Shown here: positions 59,918 to 64,000 of the stretch, piece by piece
Layout of the letters: each line of letters opens with the position of its first letter
How positions within the stretch are numbered: position 1 is the stretch's first letter
Assembly (NCBI RefSeq): GCF_014641075.1
Contig: NZ_BMHP01000008.1
Coordinates: 62,001 to 126,000, forward strand
Reading direction: 5' to 3'
DNA length: 64,000 bases
From: Paenibacillus nasutitermitis
GTDB lineage: Bacteria > Bacillota > Bacilli > Paenibacillales > Paenibacillaceae
Notes under the pieces: model-generated
Seen by the model: the letters and a program-made list of their open reading frames with translations, nothing else
What the model was told of the DNA's origin: nothing
Databases searched by the model: none
Made by a program: the position numbers and the translations under genes

Positions 59918-60493
59918 ATGTGCAAAATCAAAATGTTAAACCGGGTATCGATCGATGGTTATTTTGCAAGCAACAATGAAGCGAACTTTGGGATGGACTG
60001 GTTTATCCATGATCCGGAGGTTGACAAAGCAGCTCATGCTATAGGCGGCAAGATGGACAAGCTGCTTTTGGGAGGCACGACATACCGTGGATTTGAACGC
60101 TCCTGGGTGCCTCTGCTGAATGATCCCAGCGCGCCCCAACCATTGAAAATGGTCGCAGAGGAGTTAACCAGCATGACCAAGGTTGTTTTCTCCAAAACAA
60201 TCAAAGAAACCAGTTGGGCAAATACCCAAATTTATGATGGCGATCTGATAGAAGTTGTGCGGCATTTGAAAAATCATTCCAGCTCTGACATTCTTGTGAT
60301 GGGAAGCGGCTCCATCGTTCAGCAGCTTGCCAATGAAAGGCTGATTGACGAATATATCTTTATTATCACTCCGGTTGTAGCCGGCGAAGGCAAACCTTTA
60401 TTTCCCTATATTAAACAGTTTGGCCTCACGCTGGGCGAGACCAAAACATTCGATTCCGGAAACGTCTTGCTTCATTACAAGTTACAGAATTAA
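59918..60493 (+). CDS. Dihydrofolate-reductase-fold (RibD C-terminal-like) protein
   Basis: 191 residues of the DHFR-like family related to YyaP/YwjB: 'RVSIDGYFASNNEANFGMDW', 'KLLLGGTTYRGFERSW', 'SDILVMGSGSIVQQLANERL' and 'DEYIFIITPVVAGEGKPLF'. Presumably an NADPH-dependent reductase with unknown substrate. AAGGAGCGA precedes the ATG. It follows the AraC gene by about 100 nt. Confidence 0.9.
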   Translation: MCKIKMLNRVSIDGYFASNNEANFGMDWFIHDPEVDKAAHAIGGKMDKLLLGGTTYRGFERSWVPLLNDPSAPQPLKMVAEELTSMTKVVFSKTIKETSWANTQIYDGDLIEVVRHLKNHSSSDILVMGSGSIVQQLANERLIDEYIFIITPVVAGEGKPLFPYIKQFGLTLGETKTFDSGNVLLHYKLQN

Positions 60494-60585
60494 AGCGGCT
60501 CGTTTAAGCCCCAGCAGCTTACTGATGCTGAAACACCAAGTTTGAAGCGTTCATTCTAACGGGAGAGGGTGACCGTGCAAAGTTA

Positions 60586-60613
60586 AGAGCGCTAACCCAA
60601 AGGTCAGCGCTCT
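60586..60613. terminator. Terminator-like hairpin
   Basis: AGAGCGCTAACC and GGTCAGCGCTCT form a stem with one mismatch. The T tract is poor in both directions. It lies between convergent genes. Confidence 0.6.
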
Positions 60614-60674
60614 ATTATCGGGTTTCGTAATACTTACCCTATTATGAATGTAGGCTCGTTCCCCGCGCAGACTC

Positions 60675-62066
60675 CTACCCCTGGTTTGGGTTTGTTGCCC
60701 CCTGATTGGGATCCGTTCCCTGGTTTGGATTTGTTGCCCCTTGATTAGGATCCGTTCCCTGGTTTGGGTTTACTGCTTCCTGATTGGGATCCGTTCCCTG
60801 GTTCGGATTTGTTGCTTCCTGGTTAGGATCCGTTCCCGGGTTCGGATTTGTTTCTTCCTGGTTAGGATCCGTTCCCTGGTTCGGATTTGTTGTTTCCTGA
60901 TTGGGATCCGTTCCCGGGTTTGGATTTGTTTCTTCCTGGTTAGGATCCGTTCCCGGGTTCGGATTTGTTGCTTCCTGATTGGGATCCGTTCCCGGGTTTG
61001 GGTTTGTTGCTTCCTGATTGGGATCCGTTCCCGGGTTCGGATTTGTTGTTTCCTGTGTTGATGCTGGTTCTTGGATATACGGTGTTGTTGGTTTAACTGG
61101 AGGTTCGGTCAAAGTAACCGATATCTCATTACTTTCTTCGTTCTTCACCTCGTTGCCGAATAGCGTCTTCAGGCCGTTCACGGCTATGACTGGTGTCTTA
61201 GACGTATCAAGCTGGAAGCCATCATGCAACTTGATCATGATCGTCTTCTTGTCCTCGGACAGCACGTAGCTATCCATCTTTGGATCAAGAGGCACGCCGT
61301 TGATTGTAATCTTGGACAAATCGACGGAGTCTGAGTCGACCCCTACCGTCAGTGTCAGATTCAGTTTATTCCCCGCCGCGAAGTCCGCTCCAGACACTTC
61401 AAGAGGTTTGGTCTTTTCAACCGTCCTGGCCGTTTCGAAGCCTCCCATAGCAAGCAGCCCGCGACTTGCCTCCTCCTTCCCGCCGAACGTACCGTCCGGG
61501 GAGTTTTCTAACAACTTTAGCTCCAGAGCCCTCTGGACATAGTCGCTCGCCCAACTAGAGACAGTATTGTCGCTAACAGGTGGAGTCGATGTACCTCGCT
61601 GTTCACCTAATCCCAGAATCAGGATTTTGGCCAATTGCTCCTTGGTCACGTCGCCTGCAGGGTTGAAGGCGCCATTACCCGTACCATCCGTTATTCCCGC
61701 GGCTTTTAACGCCTCAATATAAGGCAGCGCATAGCCGTGTGCAGGATCGTCCGACTTTACGTCCTTGAATGTTGATTTCGTAAGCGATTGATCAATTCTT
61801 AGGTTAAAAACCAACGCCGCCACCTTCGCGAACTGGGCCCGATTCATATTGTCAGCCAGTCCAAAAGTGTCATTGGAGACACCATCGAAGATGCCAGCTG
61901 AAATCATCGCATCGAACTTGCTCTTTGTTGCCTCGTCTAAACCTTTTAGATCGCTAAAGTCGGCAGCTGACGGCCGTCCAGAATTTTCTGCTGCTTGAAC
62001 CGATGTTGCAGACAAACATAGTCCCAATACCATAAAGCTTAATAAAGTGCGTTTACGCATAACCAA
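60675..62066 (-). CDS. SLH-domain cell-surface protein with C-terminal tandem repeats
   Basis: 463 residues. A signal peptide ends near 'ATSVQA' (residue ~25). Residues ~30-215 contain three SLH-type repeats ('FDGVSNDTFGLADNMNRAQF', 'GITDGTGNGAFNPAGDVTKE' and 'LLENSPDGTFGGKEEASRG') that bind pyruvylated wall polymer. Residues ~220-335 form a beta-rich Ig-like domain. The last ~123 residues are nine 13-residue repeats of the type NPNPGTDPNQEAT plus a partial copy. It probably projects from the S-layer as a hydrophilic stalk. Divergent from the two-component genes. Confidence 0.9.
   Translation of the reverse strand: MVMRKRTLLSFMVLGLCLSATSVQAAENSGRPSAADFSDLKGLDEATKSKFDAMISAGIFDGVSNDTFGLADNMNRAQFAKVAALVFNLRIDQSLTKSTFKDVKSDDPAHGYALPYIEALKAAGITDGTGNGAFNPAGDVTKEQLAKILILGLGEQRGTSTPPVSDNTVSSWASDYVQRALELKLLENSPDGTFGGKEEASRGLLAMGGFETARTVEKTKPLEVSGADFAAGNKLNLTLTVGVDSDSVDLSKITINGVPLDPKMDSYVLSEDKKTIMIKLHDGFQLDTSKTPVIAVNGLKTLFGNEVKNEESNEISVTLTEPPVKPTTPYIQEPASTQETTNPNPGTDPNQEATNPNPGTDPNQEATNPNPGTDPNQEETNPNPGTDPNQETTNPNQGTDPNQEETNPNPGTDPNQEATNPNQGTDPNQEAVNPNQGTDPNQGATNPNQGTDPNQGATNPNQG
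60678..61046 (-). repeat. 39-bp in-frame tandem repeat
   Basis: Nine and a half 39-bp units encode T-N-P-N-(P/Q)-G-T-D-P-N-Q-(E/G)-x. Units differ only at a few positions, with P-type units at one end and Q/G-type units at the other, which suggests recent expansion. Confidence 0.9.
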
Positions 62067-62130
62067 CCCCCTCGTTTTTGCTGACTCAAAAAAATTCCTT
62101 TTATTATCATACTAAAATACAGATGCACTT

Positions 62131-62150
62131 TTCTTAATGGATTCTTAATG
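62131..62150 (+). promoter_or_regulatory. Direct repeat, likely response-regulator site
   Basis: TTCTTAATG occurs at 62131-62139 and 62142-62150, an 11-bp period typical for OmpR-type dimers. It lies between the SLH gene and the regulator gene. Confidence 0.6.
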
Positions 62151-62248
62151 AGTGCTCGGTGAATATGTATTTCACTATTTATTAGTGCTATGATTTGATC
62201 GTGATGAAGATTGGCTTCACGTCCTTGGAGAAGGAGGAATGATTCACC

Positions 62249-62938
62249 ATCAATCAAATTTTAATTGTAGATGATGAACCCGACATTCGTCAGTTAATTC
62301 GGATGCATGTAGAACAAGCAGGACTGCAAGTCATAGAAGCCAGCTCAGGACGGCAAGCTATTCAATGCTTGCAGGAATATACCATAGAATTAGTGATACT
62401 GGACCTCATGATGGATGATGGCAACGGGTTTGAGGTGCTGCACTATTTACGAGAGACACATGCTGGGCCATTAGTTATAGCCCTTAGTGCAAGACGAGAA
62501 GTTGAGGACAAAATTTTGACGCTCGGATTAGGTGCGGATGATTACGTCACGAAGCCTTTTAGCCCCGTGGAATTGGTTGCTCGCATGCAAGCACAGTTAA
62601 GAAGACATCGTCCTCATTCTTCATATCCGGCTAAAGTTCTGCGTTTAAATAAACTGGTGCTGGATATCGACAACTATATTTTGCGAAATGATGGGAAATC
62701 CTTTCCTGTAACGCCCGTTGAATGCAGACTTTTAGAAATGTTCATGCAAAATCCAGACCGCGTTTTAACCAAAAGAGAAATTTACAAGCAGGTGTGGAAT
62801 CATGAAAACTTTGACGATAACAATTTAAGTGTTTTTATTAGCAAACTGCGAAGTATTCTTGAACCCTCGGAGGACTCCCTTCATTACCTTCATAGCATAC
62901 GTGGAATCGGTTATCGGTTCTCAGGAGATGGACAATGA
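62249..62938 (+). CDS. OmpR-family response regulator
   Basis: 229 residues if translation begins at an ATC (62249), which gives the family-standard N-terminus 'NQILIVDDEPDIRQLI'. The frame has a TGA at 62240-62242 and no ATG/GTG/TTG until 62303, which would remove the acidic pair. AAGGAGG lies at 62231-62237. The receiver phospho-Asp is in 'LVILDLMMDDG', the lysine in 'VTKPFSPVEL', and the winged helix contains 'LLEMFMQNPDRVLTKREIYK' and 'IRGIGYRF'. It overlaps its kinase gene by ATGA. Confidence 0.9.
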   Translation: MNQILIVDDEPDIRQLIRMHVEQAGLQVIEASSGRQAIQCLQEYTIELVILDLMMDDGNGFEVLHYLRETHAGPLVIALSARREVEDKILTLGLGADDYVTKPFSPVELVARMQAQLRRHRPHSSYPAKVLRLNKLVLDIDNYILRNDGKSFPVTPVECRLLEMFMQNPDRVLTKREIYKQVWNHENFDDNNLSVFISKLRSILEPSEDSLHYLHSIRGIGYRFSGDGQ

Positions 62939-64000
62939 AAAATCGAACAAAGCTTTGGCTGCTTATGCTCATTAGTGCAATCATCAGTATTCTTCTGTTC
63001 ATTCCGCTTACTCTCATTATGGGAAAAATAGGAGATAAGGGTTATAATCTGAAAGGTCTGAACACTATCTCGCAAGAAACCCTTGAGACGATTACAAAGC
63101 ATCAAGCTTTTCATGCCGCAGACATAACACCCATACTGGATAATGCTCATCAAAACCATCCTGATATTCGTTTTGAATGGATTGCAGCAGATGGCTCGAC
63201 GATTTATGATACTCGCGGGGAAAAGAAAAGCTATGATTTTAGGCAGCTTGCCGATCGTATGCTAGCTATGCCCCAGAATCTATGGGGGGTCAATGAGCCG
63301 GTAACGCTTACTTTTTCCGTTAGCCAAGGGAATCAGCCCTATTATCTATTGATGAGTTTATCCAGTGACGCTATGAAACAAGGGCAAATTTATTTCTTCA
63401 TGCGCTCTTTTAAAGTCATGTCTACTTTTATGCTGCCGTTAATCGTTGCGTTCTTCATTCCCTATCTGCTGTCTCTATGGTTCTTCTCTTCCATGAACAA
63501 ACGCATTAATAAGCTCAATCATGCCATGGGGCAGCTTAACCTCCAAAGTAAAATCACTGTACTTACGGACACGAAAAAAGATGAGATTGGCCAGCTCGCT
63601 GCGCATTATAACGCCATGGCCCACCGTATTCAAAATCAAGCCGAACAAATCAAACAATTTGACACCAGGCGCAAGCTGCTGCTGTCTAATCTTTCCCATG
63701 ACCTGCGCACCCCATTAACGATGATTTTGGGCTACGCAGAAACGATTCGTGCCGGATTGTATAAGGATGAGAGGGAACTGCAAGCCAGTGCCAAGGTTTT
63801 GCTGCAGCGCTCCCGTTATATGGATAAGCTTTTGGATCAATTGTTGGATATTACCCGGCAGGATGAGGGGAATTTAGAGCTCCATGTTGAAGTGCATAAT
63901 GTATCTGAAATGATGCGGAAAATTGCAGCAGACTACCTGATGTTTCTTGAGGGGCAAAATTTCAATGTCGAAGTAAATATCCCCGACGAGGATATCCATG
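62935..64000 (+). CDS. Sensor histidine kinase (5' part, cut by window end)
   Basis: At least 355 residues are visible; the gene continues past the window. Transmembrane helix 1 is at ~7-28, an extracellular region follows, helix 2 is at ~163-184, HAMP contains 'DEIGQLAAHYNAMAHRIQNQ', and the phosphoacceptor is in 'LSNLSHDLRTPLTMILGYAE'. The ATG overlaps the regulator's stop (ATGA), with CAGGAGATG upstream. The ATPase domain lies beyond 64000. Confidence 0.93.
   Translation, partial: MKNRTKLWLLMLISAIISILLFIPLTLIMGKIGDKGYNLKGLNTISQETLETITKHQAFHAADITPILDNAHQNHPDIRFEWIAADGSTIYDTRGEKKSYDFRQLADRMLAMPQNLWGVNEPVTLTFSVSQGNQPYYLLMSLSSDAMKQGQIYFFMRSFKVMSTFMLPLIVAFFIPYLLSLWFFSSMNKRINKLNHAMGQLNLQSKITVLTDTKKDEIGQLAAHYNAMAHRIQNQAEQIKQFDTRRKLLLSNLSHDLRTPLTMILGYAETIRAGLYKDERELQASAKVLLQRSRYMDKLLDQLLDITRQDEGNLELHVEVHNVSEMMRKIAADYLMFLEGQNFNVEVNIPDEDIH

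Noticed and set aside
60678..61046. Regularly spaced repeats as a CRISPR array
   Set aside because: Units are contiguous 39-bp multiples of three inside a coding frame with no spacers and no cas genes nearby.
60741..61061. Plus-strand 106-codon frame rich in Ile, Arg, Cys and Phe
   Set aside because: It is the antisense of the 39-bp repeat in the SLH protein gene, has no ribosome site and exists only because the repeat lacks stops in that frame.

Overview
The window looks like chromosomal DNA of a Paenibacillus-type Firmicute (Paenibacillaceae). The reasons are moderately GC-rich genes with strong AGGAGG-type ribosome binding sites, YesM/YesN two-component systems beside Lpl/Yte-type carbohydrate ABC importers, an S-layer-homology (SLH) surface protein, a copper-amine-oxidase-N 'stalk' protein, LipL-type lipoate metabolism and many one-component regulators. 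I saw no rRNA, tRNA, CRISPR array, transposase or phage structural gene.

Layout. 0.2-11.1 kb: a stress-type Dabb protein, then a YesN/YesM pair, then a carbohydrate-uptake operon (cupin, Gfo/Idh/MocA dehydrogenase, lipoprotein binding protein, two permeases) ending in a UPF0261 (Tm-1-like) gene and a phosphoenolpyruvate-hydrolase-like TIM-barrel gene. These last two are the separate bacterial counterparts of the two halves of the plant protein Tm-1. 11.4-13.2 kb: a Bcr/CflA-type exporter and a glyoxalase-fold protein. 13.3-15.8 kb: a distinctly AT-rich three-gene island (Xre-type HTH protein, ImmA/IrrE metalloprotease, PIN-like nuclease) behind a palindromic operator and between 20-nt imperfect direct repeats. 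It lies next to decayed TetR and SLH gene remnants (16.05-16.44 kb). 16.6-20.4 kb: meso-diaminopimelate dehydrogenase, glutamate dehydrogenase and an AlkZ-like winged-helix protein.

20.6-29.6 kb (minus strand): a second carbohydrate system in transcriptional order permease, permease, binding protein, YesM kinase, YesN regulator, family-20 glycosidase. The glycosidase has no visible signal peptide, which suggests that an imported amino-sugar oligosaccharide is cleaved in the cytoplasm. 29.8-31.3 kb: an AraC regulator with a PhyH-type oxygenase. 31.5-45.2 kb: mixed accessory genes: PadR, an Xre-TPR regulator, a TetR/epimerase pair, LipL, a MarR/quinone-oxidoreductase pair with matching operators, exonuclease III, a Fur-controlled siderophore-binding lipoprotein, a DHA2 exporter with its TetR regulator, MepB and a YqeK-like HD hydrolase. 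45.6-49.9 kb: a membrane-anchored LysM protein, a stalk-domain secreted protein and an MFS transporter with an IlvN-like ACT domain at its N-terminus.

50.0-60.5 kb: a cluster of small enzymes (LLM oxidoreductase, VOC/PhnB-like proteins, YciI/DGPF, DinB, OmdA-like, alpha/beta hydrolase, SnoaL-like, DHFR-like). Two of these genes carry promoters of the ECF42 sigma-factor type, although no ECF sigma gene lies in the window. 60.7-64.0 kb: an SLH-domain protein with a 39-bp in-frame tandem repeat, divergent from an OmpR-type response regulator and a histidine kinase that is cut off by the window edge.

Most notable points: the AT-rich HTH/ImmA-IrrE/PIN island between direct repeats; the ACT-MFS fusion; the split Tm-1 pair at the end of a sugar operon; the ECF42-type promoters; and three genes (ddh, a MerR gene, an OmpR-type regulator) whose family-consistent start codons would be CTG, ACG and ATC.
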